Source of the DNA: Spirochaetaceae bacterium
GTDB lineage: Bacteria > Spirochaetota > Spirochaetia > Treponematales > Breznakiellaceae
Direction of reading: 5' to 3'
Assembly (NCBI GenBank): GCA_031280705.1
Contig: JAITGJ010000049.1
Location: 1-9,270 of the forward strand
Length of the DNA stretch: 9,270 bases
The notes under the pieces are model-generated. The model searched no databases. It saw only the letters and a program-made list of their open reading frames with translations, and was not told where the DNA came from. Shown one piece after another: positions 1 to 7,400 of this stretch (positions are counted from its first letter, which is position 1; every line of letters starts with the position of its first letter). The translations under genes were made by a program, and so were the position numbers.

Positions 1-123
1 TTTAGAAACCTCAGTTTCTAAACAACTTCCGTTAAAAAACGTAATTTCGCAGCCCCAAAGCGCAGCGCCGGGGCGAGAAATTGCAAGACTTGTGAAATAA
101 CCAACCGGGTTATTGAACAAGTC
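1..123 (-). mobile_element. Partial hairpin-rich insertion element (copy A)
   Basis: Read on the minus strand, this stretch has the same order of parts as the element at 312-430: an end hairpin with a CGGTT loop (stem AATAACC 96-102 / GGTTATT 108-114, with outer arms 87-93 and 117-123), a second hairpin (GTAATTTC 41-48 / GAAATTGC 77-84, with inner GCCCC 52-56 / GGGGC 70-74), the 13-mer CCGTTAAAAAACG at 29-41 (identical, on the other strand, to 383-395), and a last hairpin (TTTAGAAAC 1-9 / GTTTCTAAA 14-22). The last hairpin probably continues past the window edge, so that end and any target duplication cannot be seen. No protein is encoded. It is probably a non-autonomous relative of the element at 312-430, in opposite orientation. 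The right boundary near 123 is set by the end of the outer stem and by where GNAT similarity stops. Confidence 0.6.
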
Positions 124-307
124 CAATATGTCCCCGCCTTCCGTCGCTCCCGCCCATGATGGTTCCAATTATTTTGCCTTCACATTCCGCGACAAAACAG
201 GTGCTGGGATTCTTTTCCAGAAATATTTTTATGGCTTTCCTTGAATCGTTTTTTTCGCTCAAGCCTATGCCGGGCGTATTTTTCCACAAATCGATTATTT
301 CCGCGTA

Positions 308-311
308 ATCA
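308..311. repeat. Target site duplication, left copy (ATCA)
   Basis: ATCA directly borders the left inverted end of the element and is repeated at 431-434. A 5-bp reading, ATCAG, is equally possible because the element itself begins with G. Confidence 0.65.
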
Positions 312-430
312 GAGCCTGTTGCAAAAGTCGGTTACTTTTGCACTGGCTCTTGCAGTTTTTCGCCCTACGGGCTGCAAAACTGCGTTTTTTAACGGTTGCT
401 GTTGCAAAACTGAAGTTTTGCAACAGCCTC
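312..430 (+). mobile_element. MITE-like hairpin element (copy B) inserted in a GNAT gene
   Basis: This is a 119-bp element with 15-bp terminal inverted repeats: GAGCCTGTTGCAAAA at 312-326, and GAGGCTGTTGCAAAA read backwards from 430 to 416, 14 of 15 matching. It is flanked by ATCA direct repeats. Inside are three perfect hairpins: GCAAAAGT/ACTTTTGC (321-341, loop CGGTT), GCAGTTTT/AAAACTGC (352-383, with an inner GCCC/GGGC stem), and a 13-bp stem with a TGAA loop (398-427) whose downstream arm overlaps the right inverted repeat. It has no coding capacity, so it would need a transposase in trans. Removing the element plus one ATCA copy (123 bp, 41 codons) rejoins the GNAT reading frame exactly. 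The ends look like those of an insertion sequence, but I cannot assign the IS family. Confidence 0.75.
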
Positions 431-434
431 ATCA
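431..434. repeat. Target site duplication, right copy (ATCA)
   Basis: This is the second copy of ATCA, directly outside the right inverted end of the 119-bp element. On the minus strand it is TGAT, part of the ACT GAT codons of the broken GNAT gene. Confidence 0.65.
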
Positions 435-465
435 GTTATGTGCATATTCCTGATTTTGTACATAT

Positions 466-472
466 CTCCTCC
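466..472 (-). promoter_or_regulatory. Ribosome binding site fixing the GNAT start
   Basis: GGAGGAG on the minus strand lies close before the ATG at 461-463. It shows that the original GNAT start was this ATG and not the in-frame ATG at 443-445, and that the promoter-side signals are intact although the gene is broken. Confidence 0.6.
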
Positions 473-534
473 GTGGTGCGCCGCGCGTCAAGGCGTGCCC
501 AAAATTCTCCGGCGCGGGGAGGCCGGGAGCCGTT

Positions 535-2469
535 TCACGCGGGGCGCGGCGGCGCTTCGTCATGCAGGCGGAAACGGGCGAATATTTCAAAGCCCGTGTC
601 CGGCGAAATCCGGTATTCAAGACGAACCGTAAAATGCCGCCGCCGTTCCCCCGATGCGGTAAACACGTCCAGTTCCATGGGCGTTTTGTTTAGCCTAAAG
701 GCATAAACACTGTTCCAGAACTGTTCAAGGCGCATTTCGCGGTCCGCCGCGCCCAGAAACAGCCGGTCCGGCAGGGCCGGGATCAGCGTCGTTCTGTTTT
801 CAATATCAACATATTCAAGGCTGAACAGTTTTATCGCCGCGCTGTTTGCCTGAACAAAACGGAGATTCCCGTCCAGCACCGCGAGCGGATCCCGGCTTTC
901 GTTAAAGAGCGATTGATAATGCTGCGTATTGACGGTTATCCGCATGTGGGCCTGGGTGAGATCGTGAATTTTCTGCTCAAGCTGCGCGCCTCCATCTTCC
1001 AGCGCGCGTTTCAGGGCCGCGATCGTTTCTTCCGCTCCGGCGCACTCCCGGTCCCGCCCGTCAAGCGCGGCGTGAAGCAGCTCAATGCGCCGTATCAGCG
1101 TCAGCATGGAGGCAAAAATATATGCCGCGAGCGCGAAACGGGTGATGACCGGATCGGCACGAAAAAAAAGCACATTAACGCTGTCAACAATGGCGGCGGC
1201 AATAAGCGCCGCCGTAATGGCAAGCAGGCGGCCTTCCGCAGAATCCCTGAACGCTTCAAGATACAAATCGCGCTTCGCCGCCCTGCTCTTTTCCCGCAGG
1301 GCCGCCTGGTACCGTTCCGCTGAAGCGGCGGCATAGGCCAGAATAACATCGTGCACAAAAAAGAGCAGCACCGCCGGGCCAATGGTGCATTTCCAGAGCA
1401 GCAGAATATCTGCCTCAAACCCGAAAGGAAATACAAACAGCAGCGCCGCCGCCGCAAGGCAGACCAAAAAATAAATTTTCATGTAGAGAAAAAATCCTTT
1501 TCCCTCCGCACTGCCGCTGCCGTCTCCGTAACGGAGCCGGGATTCCGCAAAAAAACCGAAAAACGGCGCGATCAAAAAAAGACTTGCGTACTCAATACGC
1601 AAAAGCAGCGCCGTATCGGTTATCAGCGCGCGGACCATTTCCGTACCGGAAAGCAGGTGAACCAGGAAGACCAGTATGAATACGGCAAAATGGCCGTGAT
1701 ACGATTCCTTCCGGCGCAGACAGTACAGCCATAAAAAGCAGACGGCGGTGAAAAAAAACAGCGCCGCGAGCCAGGTACGGACAAGCGCTCCGGCGGTCTG
1801 CCGCGCGCGGATCGAGTCATAATCGCCGGCGTAGACCGGCCCCGCGCGGAACAGCCCTGTCCGCTGTCCCGATGGGTCCCCCACGATACGGATCGCCAAA
1901 ATGTTCTGGCCCGCGGGTATGGCTTCGTGAAAAAGCGGAAGCGCAATCTCCTCAAGGGCCCGGTGGACGCCGATACTGCCGTCCGGCGCAAGATACAGTT
2001 CCGAGCGGATAAGGCTCCCGTTCAGATAAATCTCCCAGTTATCCCCCAGGGCGGAGATAAACAGCCCCGGCGTCGCGCCGGCCTGAATCGCCCGGTCTCC
2101 TTCGGCATCCAGCGTAAAGGGAACCAGAAATGTAAATTCCATATCCCGGAGCATCCGCGCGGAAAGAAAGGGCCGTCCGGCGAGGCCGGGAATAACAAGG
2201 TCGCGCACCCGGAGCGGCCCCCGCGCGGGGAAGCGATCCAGGCGCCACCAGCGCCCGGTTGAAGCAGTTCCCGGAATATGCCGGATTTCCGCAAGGTCAA
2301 ACCCCAGACGGTAATACACCGGACAGTTCCGGAGATTGATGTGAAACCGCTCCGCCGCTTCCAGAGACGGGAAAAAGACCGGCGCCGCGATGAAAAAGGC
2401 CAAAAAAACCCCAATCAGCGGGAAACGCGGGAAAAAGATAATGCCGGGAACAGGTCTTTTTGCCATCAC
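535..2469 (-). CDS. Membrane receptor: extracytoplasmic sensor, 7TM-like region, coiled coil and PAS domain
   Basis: This 644-aa protein resembles 7TMR-DISM-type receptors. Residues 10-38 form a hydrophobic signal or anchor segment. Residues about 40-225 look like a galactose-binding-like sensor, with the stretches GDNWEIYLNGSLI (142-154) and AGQNILAIRIVGDPSG (186-201). Residues about 228-460 hold roughly seven hydrophobic segments. A charged helical, probably coiled-coil region follows (465-515), then a PAS domain (about 517-632, with SRDPLAVLDGNLRFVQAN at 525-542). The chain ends there, with no histidine kinase, GGDEF, cyclase, phosphatase or HD motifs, so the signalling partner must be another protein. 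The ligand is unknown; carbohydrate-like ligands are only a guess from the fold. Start: GTG 2469 or ATG 2466 are adjacent codons and the data do not decide; the ribosome site is weak (GAG at about 2475-2477). The gene is divergent from prs. Confidence 0.8.
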   Translation of the reverse strand: MMAKRPVPGIIFFPRFPLIGVFLAFFIAAPVFFPSLEAAERFHINLRNCPVYYRLGFDLAEIRHIPGTASTGRWWRLDRFPARGPLRVRDLVIPGLAGRPFLSARMLRDMEFTFLVPFTLDAEGDRAIQAGATPGLFISALGDNWEIYLNGSLIRSELYLAPDGSIGVHRALEEIALPLFHEAIPAGQNILAIRIVGDPSGQRTGLFRAGPVYAGDYDSIRARQTAGALVRTWLAALFFFTAVCFLWLYCLRRKESYHGHFAVFILVFLVHLLSGTEMVRALITDTALLLRIEYASLFLIAPFFGFFAESRLRYGDGSGSAEGKGFFLYMKIYFLVCLAAAALLFVFPFGFEADILLLWKCTIGPAVLLFFVHDVILAYAAASAERYQAALREKSRAAKRDLYLEAFRDSAEGRLLAITAALIAAAIVDSVNVLFFRADPVITRFALAAYIFASMLTLIRRIELLHAALDGRDRECAGAEETIAALKRALEDGGAQLEQKIHDLTQAHMRITVNTQHYQSLFNESRDPLAVLDGNLRFVQANSAAIKLFSLEYVDIENRTTLIPALPDRLFLGAADREMRLEQFWNSVYAFRLNKTPMELDVFTASGERRRHFTVRLEYRISPDTGFEIFARFRLHDEAPPRPA

Positions 2470-2491
2470 AATACTCTATATCTATAACTCT

Positions 2492-2520
2492 ATTCTATAG
2501 GAGAATTTTTACCCTGAAAA
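2492..2520 (-). promoter_or_regulatory. Predicted sigma-70-type promoter of the receptor gene
   Basis: On the minus strand, TTTTCA (2515-2520) and TAGAAT (2492-2497, 5 of 6 to consensus) are separated by exactly 17 bp. Transcription would start near 2485, giving a leader of about 16-20 nt. The -35 box overlaps the left arm of the dyad at 2512-2536, so a repressor bound there could block it. Confidence 0.45.
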
Positions 2521-2536
2521 GCCCGGCGTTTCAGGG
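2512..2536. promoter_or_regulatory. Perfect dyad between divergent genes (operator candidate)
   Basis: CCCTGAAA (2512-2519) and TTTCAGGG (2529-2536) are perfect 8-bp inverted arms around a 9-nt GC-rich spacer. No T-run follows on either strand, so it does not look like a terminator. It covers the -35 box of the minus-strand promoter and lies 13 bp before the -35 box of the plus-strand promoter, a position suited to control of one or both genes. The binding protein is unknown. Confidence 0.4.
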
Positions 2537-2548
2537 GGGAGTGGACCC

Positions 2549-2577
2549 TTGTACACGCGCGTTTTTTGTGATACACT
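2549..2577 (+). promoter_or_regulatory. Predicted prs operon promoter, placed very close to the start codon
   Basis: TTGTAC (2549-2554) and TACACT (2572-2577, 4 of 6 to consensus) are 17 bp apart. Transcription would start near 2584, only about 3 nt before the prs ATG. The -35 box is weak, so confidence is moderate. Confidence 0.4.
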
Positions 2578-2586
2578 GAGCTATCC

Positions 2587-3819
2587 ATGAACTATTCCGG
2601 CCCGGCGAATCTTGCGATCATTGCCTGCCCTGGAGGCGAAGTTTTTGCCGGGGAAGTTATCCTGCATCTCCGGCAGTACTACCGGCGCAGATTCGCGCGG
2701 ACCATAGCGGCGCTGGCGGAGAAATATGCGCTTGACCATGACGAAGCGGCCCGCCGCATCAGCTTTACCGGGGACGCCCTTGCCGGTCATGCCGGCCCGG
2801 AACACTTTGAGGCCGCGCCCCGCATCGAAGTACCCGTGCGCTTTACGTGGTTCCCCAACGGGGAAATCAAGGCGGAAATTGAAGAGTCGATACGGGGAAA
2901 GGATGTGTACATCATCCAGGACCCGGAAAATCACTATCCCGTAAACTTCAACGGGGGAACCCTCAAAAAAGCCCTTTCGGTAAACGATCACCTCATGACG
3001 ATTCTGGTAACGGTTGACGCGGCACGTCAGGCCGGGGCGGAGCGCATCACGGTGGTTACGCCGATTTATCCGTATTCGCGGCAGCACCGGAAGAAGGGGC
3101 GCGAAGGCGTTACGGCGGCGCGTATCGGGAATATCTGGGAGGCGATGGGCGTGCGCCGGGTGCTCACGCTGGACATTCATTCGCGGGAAACCGGCAATGC
3201 TTTCAACAAGATGCAGCTTGAAAATTTGCACGCAAGTTACCAGATTACGCGGCAGCTTGCGCAGATTGAAGAAGTGCGGACGGGCGATTTTGTGGTAGTT
3301 TCCCCCGATACGGGGGCGGTAGACCGGAACAAATTTTACGCGACGGCGTTCAAAAAGCCCCTCGCGCTCCTGTACAAGGAACGGGATTATTCGCGTGTTA
3401 CCCGGGACGCGGTGGACAACAATATTGCCGAAATCAGGCTGCTCGGAAATGTGCGGGATAAAACGGTGTTTATGGCGGACGATATGATCGGGACGGGAGG
3501 AACGCTGCTCAAAGCGATGCGGTTTCTCAAGGAGCAGGGAGCGGGCAAGGTTATCTGCGCCGTAAGCCTTCCGCTTTTTTCAGGCGGCGCCATCGCGCAT
3601 TTTGACGCGGCCCATGCCGAAGGACTTTTTTACCGGGTCATCGGCACCAATGCGGTGTATCAGGAGGAACTGCTCACGCGCGGGTGGTACATCAGTGTCA
3701 ACATTACCAAACTGTTCGCGCGGACCATCTCCCGGCTCCACGAGGGGCAGTCGCTGAGTTCACTGCTTGAGAACCGGGAAATAATAGAAAAACTGCTTGC
3801 GGAGAACCGGACGGAGTAA
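2587..3819 (+). CDS. prs: Ribose-phosphate pyrophosphokinase (PRPP synthetase), long form
   Basis: It makes phosphoribosyl pyrophosphate from ribose 5-phosphate and ATP in the cytoplasm, feeding purine, pyrimidine, histidine, tryptophan and NAD synthesis. Motifs: FPNGE (89-93), the FPDGE-type element; PYSRQHRK (162-169), matching the ATP-binding loop region; LDIHS (195-199), the Mg-binding segment; VVSPDTGAVDR (237-247); and the PRPP/ribose-phosphate loop ADDMIGTGGT (297-306), all intact. At 410 aa it is longer than the usual 310-320 aa enzymes; the extra length is mostly an N-terminal extension of about 80 residues and a C-terminal helical tail, as I recall for Treponema homologues. Start: an in-frame TGA at 2569-2571 rules out an upstream extension, and LAIIACPGG begins only nine codons in. 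No real Shine-Dalgarno sequence precedes the ATG (only GAG at 2578-2580). It is the first gene of a three-gene operon. Confidence 0.92.
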   Translation: MNYSGPANLAIIACPGGEVFAGEVILHLRQYYRRRFARTIAALAEKYALDHDEAARRISFTGDALAGHAGPEHFEAAPRIEVPVRFTWFPNGEIKAEIEESIRGKDVYIIQDPENHYPVNFNGGTLKKALSVNDHLMTILVTVDAARQAGAERITVVTPIYPYSRQHRKKGREGVTAARIGNIWEAMGVRRVLTLDIHSRETGNAFNKMQLENLHASYQITRQLAQIEEVRTGDFVVVSPDTGAVDRNKFYATAFKKPLALLYKERDYSRVTRDAVDNNIAEIRLLGNVRDKTVFMADDMIGTGGTLLKAMRFLKEQGAGKVICAVSLPLFSGGAIAHFDAAHAEGLFYRVIGTNAVYQEELLTRGWYISVNITKLFARTISRLHEGQSLSSLLENREIIEKLLAENRTE

Positions 3820-3822
3820 AAC

Positions 3823-4473
3823 ATGAACGTGTTCAGGATCCCCGGAACGGTTGCCGCGATTATTTTTGATCTCGACAATACCCTGTACACAAACAGTGAT
3901 TATATCGCATCGCAGCACGAAAGCCCTGTACGCCGCCTCGCGGAAACGCGGGGCTGTTCTTTTGACGAAATGGACGCGGAAATACGCGCTTTCAGAAAAT
4001 CGTGGACGGCCGCCCGGGGCGAAACAATCAGCCTTGCCAACACGCTGGCCGCTTTTGGCATTTCCCTGGAAGAAACGATACGGTGGCGGGAAGAACTTTG
4101 CCATCCCGAACAGTTTCTTTCCGCCGACCGGGAACTGGTCCGCACGCTGGAAGCGCTTTCCGCGCGGAGCGCCCTCGGCATTTATACCAACAATCCTGTT
4201 TCTGTCGCGCGGAAAACCCTGTCCGTACTGGGCGCGGAATCTTTCTTCCCGGTAATTGTCGGGCTTGATACCTGCGCCGTTTCCAAACCGGCCCGCGAGC
4301 CGCTCCTCCGTGCGGCCGCGCTTCTCGGCGCAGAGCCTGAAACCTGCGTTTCTGTGGGCGACCGCTACGATCTGGATATTGCCCTGCCCCTTTCCCTGGG
4401 CATGGGCGGCATTCTGGTGGATGGAGCAGCGGATGTGTACCGCCTGCCGTTTGTGCTGGACGGCGCGCCATGA
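3823..4473 (+). CDS. HAD-superfamily hydrolase (phosphatase-like)
   Basis: This is a 216-aa cytoplasmic protein with all four HAD motifs. Motif I is FDLDNT (15-20) with nucleophile D16 and acid/base D18, motif II is YTNN (121-124), motif III lysine is in SKP (K155), and motif IV is VGDRYDLD (178-185). A helical cap lies between motifs I and II (about 25-105), as in subclass I phosphatases of the pyrimidine 5'-nucleotidase or phosphoglycolate phosphatase type. The substrate cannot be read from the sequence; being coupled to prs, a nucleotide or sugar phosphate is a reasonable guess. The start is 3 nt after the prs stop with GGAG at 3813-3816, and the stop overlaps the next start as ATGA, so the three genes are translationally coupled. 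Confidence 0.88.
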   Translation: MNVFRIPGTVAAIIFDLDNTLYTNSDYIASQHESPVRRLAETRGCSFDEMDAEIRAFRKSWTAARGETISLANTLAAFGISLEETIRWREELCHPEQFLSADRELVRTLEALSARSALGIYTNNPVSVARKTLSVLGAESFFPVIVGLDTCAVSKPAREPLLRAAALLGAEPETCVSVGDRYDLDIALPLSLGMGGILVDGAADVYRLPFVLDGAP

Positions 4474-7400
4474 TCAATATACTGTTTCTGCCGGGTTTCA
4501 CCGCCCTGAGCGTTGCCGCCTTTGCCATCTATGACAGCCGCCGCTATCCCTGGAACAATATGCCGCTCATTCTGGCCGGCATTGATTCTGTCATCTGGAC
4601 ATTCAGCACCTGGCTTTGCTTTATGCGGTACTCACCGGCAATAAGCACTGCCGCGCTGTACGCCGCGGAAGCATCCACCATGGCGTTTCTGCCGCTTATG
4701 ATCTGGAGCATACGGCGCACCTACCCGGAGAGCCGCCTTGTCCGTACCGGCGCCGGCGTTATCGCCGTTCTGTTTTGTGTTTTTCTGTTCCCCATAGTTA
4801 TCGGGATGCTGGTTACGGTGCATGTTGGGGCGGGCCAGGCGGTTATTACGCACAAAACGCATTTTGTGTACTATGCGTATCTTCTTTTCAACATACTCTG
4901 CCCGGTGTTCGCGCTTGCCGGAATGATTGACTGTTATATTTCCTCAAAGCCGCATTTCAGGCGGGATTTACAAAACATTATTTTTATATCGCCGCTCCTC
5001 CTCGTGGGAAGCGTCCTTTTGGGGCTCCGCTTCCCGTTTCCCGCCTCCCGGACAGCGGGCTGTTTTTTCCAGACTGCCGGCCTTTTGGTTTTTTATGTGC
5101 TCGTCCGTAGAATTCAGATGCAAACCCTTTCTGAAACGCAGGCGGCGGCGATAGTATTTTCTTCGGTCCAGACGCCGTTTTTGTTCCTTGATATTTCAGG
5201 CAGTATTTTTTACGCGAATGATTACGCGCTGGATTATTTCGGCATGGACATGCAGGAAATCCGGGGAAAAACCCTGGGCGATCTGTTCCATTTTGACGGC
5301 GGCCCGCCGCCGCCATTCAGCGTGAGAAAAGGCGCGGCCTTCTCCGGGGGGGAATTCAGCGCGGAAGCCGTCCGGGACAACGCGTCCTGTCATCTTTCCG
5401 TTCGCTGCATCTGGGATTCCTACGATGAATTCAAAAGCGCCATCGTAGAAATTGACGATATTTCCGAACAGGAAGTGCTTATCGCGCGGCTTGAGCGGGA
5501 AAAGAAAAAGGCGGAAGCCGCCACGGAAGCAAAAAGCAATTTTCTCGCGAGCACGAGCCACGAAATACGCACGCCGATGAACGCGATTCTCGGCATGGTG
5601 GAACTGATACTGCGCAGCGATATTCCCCGGGAAGTGTACGAAAACGCCCTGGAAATCAGGCAGGCCGGCTCGAACCTGCTCGCCATCATCAACGATATTC
5701 TTGATTTCAGCAAAATTGAATCGGGCAAACTGGAAATTATTCCCGCGCCCTACAATATCGCTTCGGTCATAAACGACTGCATCAATATTATTCGTGTGCG
5801 CCTGGAAGAAAAACCGCTCCAGTTTATTGTCAACGCCGCCGCGCGCCTGCCGGGCCGCCTTTCCGGCGACGTGGTACGGATACGGCAGGTGATACTGAAT
5901 CTGCTGTCCAACGCGGTAAAATTTACCGCACGGGGCAGCATCAGTTTTCATGTTTTGGGGGAAGAAGGCGTCAACGGCGCTTTTACCCTTTCCATCCGCG
6001 TTGCGGACACGGGAATCGGCATCCGGGACGAAGACCGGGACCGGCTCTTCGGCGAATTTGTTCAGCTTGACAGCCACCGGGTCCGCAGCGCCGACGGTAC
6101 AGGGCTGGGCCTTGCCATTTCGCGGCGGCTCTGCCGGGCGATGGGAGGCGATCTGACGGTGGAAAGCCGCTACGGTCAGGGCAGTATTTTCACCGCAGTT
6201 ATTCCGCAGAAAATTGTCGATCCTGCGCCCATCGCAAAAGCGGTAAACGCGCGCCCCGTACTGGTGCGGGAACACCGGAGCGTATACGCCGATTCCCTGG
6301 AATCGTCCCTGCGGAGCCTCCGTGTTCCCTATCACATCGCGCAGAGCCGTGAAGAATTCGCGCGGGAAATCGAGACCGGAAACTACGGCTGGGCGTTTGT
6401 TGCCGCGGAATGGGCGGAAGAAGCGGCGTGGCTGGCCGGCGAACGGAAACTGCCGGCAACCGTGGTACTGCTGGCGGACGGCGTGATAACGGGAAACAGC
6501 AGCAGGGAAATGCCCGTTATCACCATGCCGGTCTGGACGCTTCCCGTTGCGAATATTTTGAATGGAACAGTCGCGGAACAGCACCGCGAAAGTTCAGGCA
6601 TCCGCTTTACCGCGCCGTCCGCGCGCATGCTGATCGTAGACGACATCGCTACCAATCTTACGGTTGCCGCGCGGCTTCTTGCGCCCTATCGCCTGCACAT
6701 TGATACGTCACTTTCCGGCAGTGCCGCGGTGGCATACACGCGGGAAAACCAATACGATTTGATTTTGATGGATCACATGATGCCCGAAATGGACGGCATG
6801 GAAGCCGCCGCGCTGATCCGGGAAGCCGAACAAAATGACGGCCGCCCCCGCACGCCCATTATCGCGTTTACTGCCAACGCGGTTTCCGGCATGAAAGAAA
6901 TGTTTCTTGACGCGGGTTTTGATGATTTTCTGTCAAAGCCCATCGAAATTCCCAAGCTCGATGAAATGGTAAGCCGGTGGATTCCCGATGAAAAAAAACT
7001 GCCCCCCGAACAGCCTCTGTCCGGGGTATATGCTCCGGAACCGGCGTCCACGGCAGCGCATGATTCCGAAAACTCCCTGGTTATTGACGGCGTGGATACG
7101 GCGCGGGGCATCATGATGTCCGGCGGCGGAGAAGCGGAGTACCGCACGGTACTCCGCGTTTTCTGTCAGGATGTCCGGGAGCGGCTTCCCCGGCTTACGG
7201 AACTCGCCCGGCAGACGGAAACCCTTGCGGGTGAAGCGCTTGATTTTTTCGTGGTTCAGGTACACGCGCTCAAGGGAGCCATGGCAACCATTGGGGCGAT
7301 GGAACTTTCCACTCTGGCGGCCCGCATTGAGCAGGCGGGGCGGGCGAAGGATTTACCGCTGCTCACCGCGGAATCATCCGGGTTTACGGAACATCTTGCG

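Larger units (their letters stand above)
110..463 (-). pseudogene. GNAT-family N-acetyltransferase, N-terminal part, disrupted by two elements
   Basis: The start ATG (461-463, minus strand) has GGAGGAG just upstream (466-472). Eleven codons (MYKIRNMHITD) lead into the 119-bp element, where translation stops at 389-391. The frame resumes at 310 with DYAEIIDLWKNTPGIGL, then a stretch containing KNPSTCFVAE and GKIIGTIMGGSDGRRGHI. Joined, these give about 72 residues typical of a GNAT N-terminus: an initial strand/helix, the LWKNTPGIGL segment, and the beta strand before the acetyl-CoA loop. GNAT enzymes move an acetyl group from acetyl-CoA to an amine; the substrate here is unknown. After GRRGHI the sequence becomes the element at 1-123, with a stop at 110-112, so the acetyl-CoA loop and the C-terminal half are missing from this window. 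The gene lies 71 bp downstream of the receptor gene on the same strand and may once have been co-transcribed with it. It is very probably non-functional. Confidence 0.8.

Noticed and set aside
338..706. Plus-strand open frame of 122 codons
   Set aside because: It runs through the insertion element and opposite the end of the receptor gene; it has no domain or ribosome site.
2581..3231. Open frame of 216 codons on the minus strand opposite prs
   Set aside because: It is antisense to a well-supported enzyme with intact motifs and shows no family of its own.
5196..6584. Open frame of 462 codons on the minus strand inside the kinase gene
   Set aside because: It is antisense to clear HisKA and HATPase motifs, has low-complexity arginine/glycine-rich composition and no recognisable domain. 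Long antisense frames are common in GC-rich genes.
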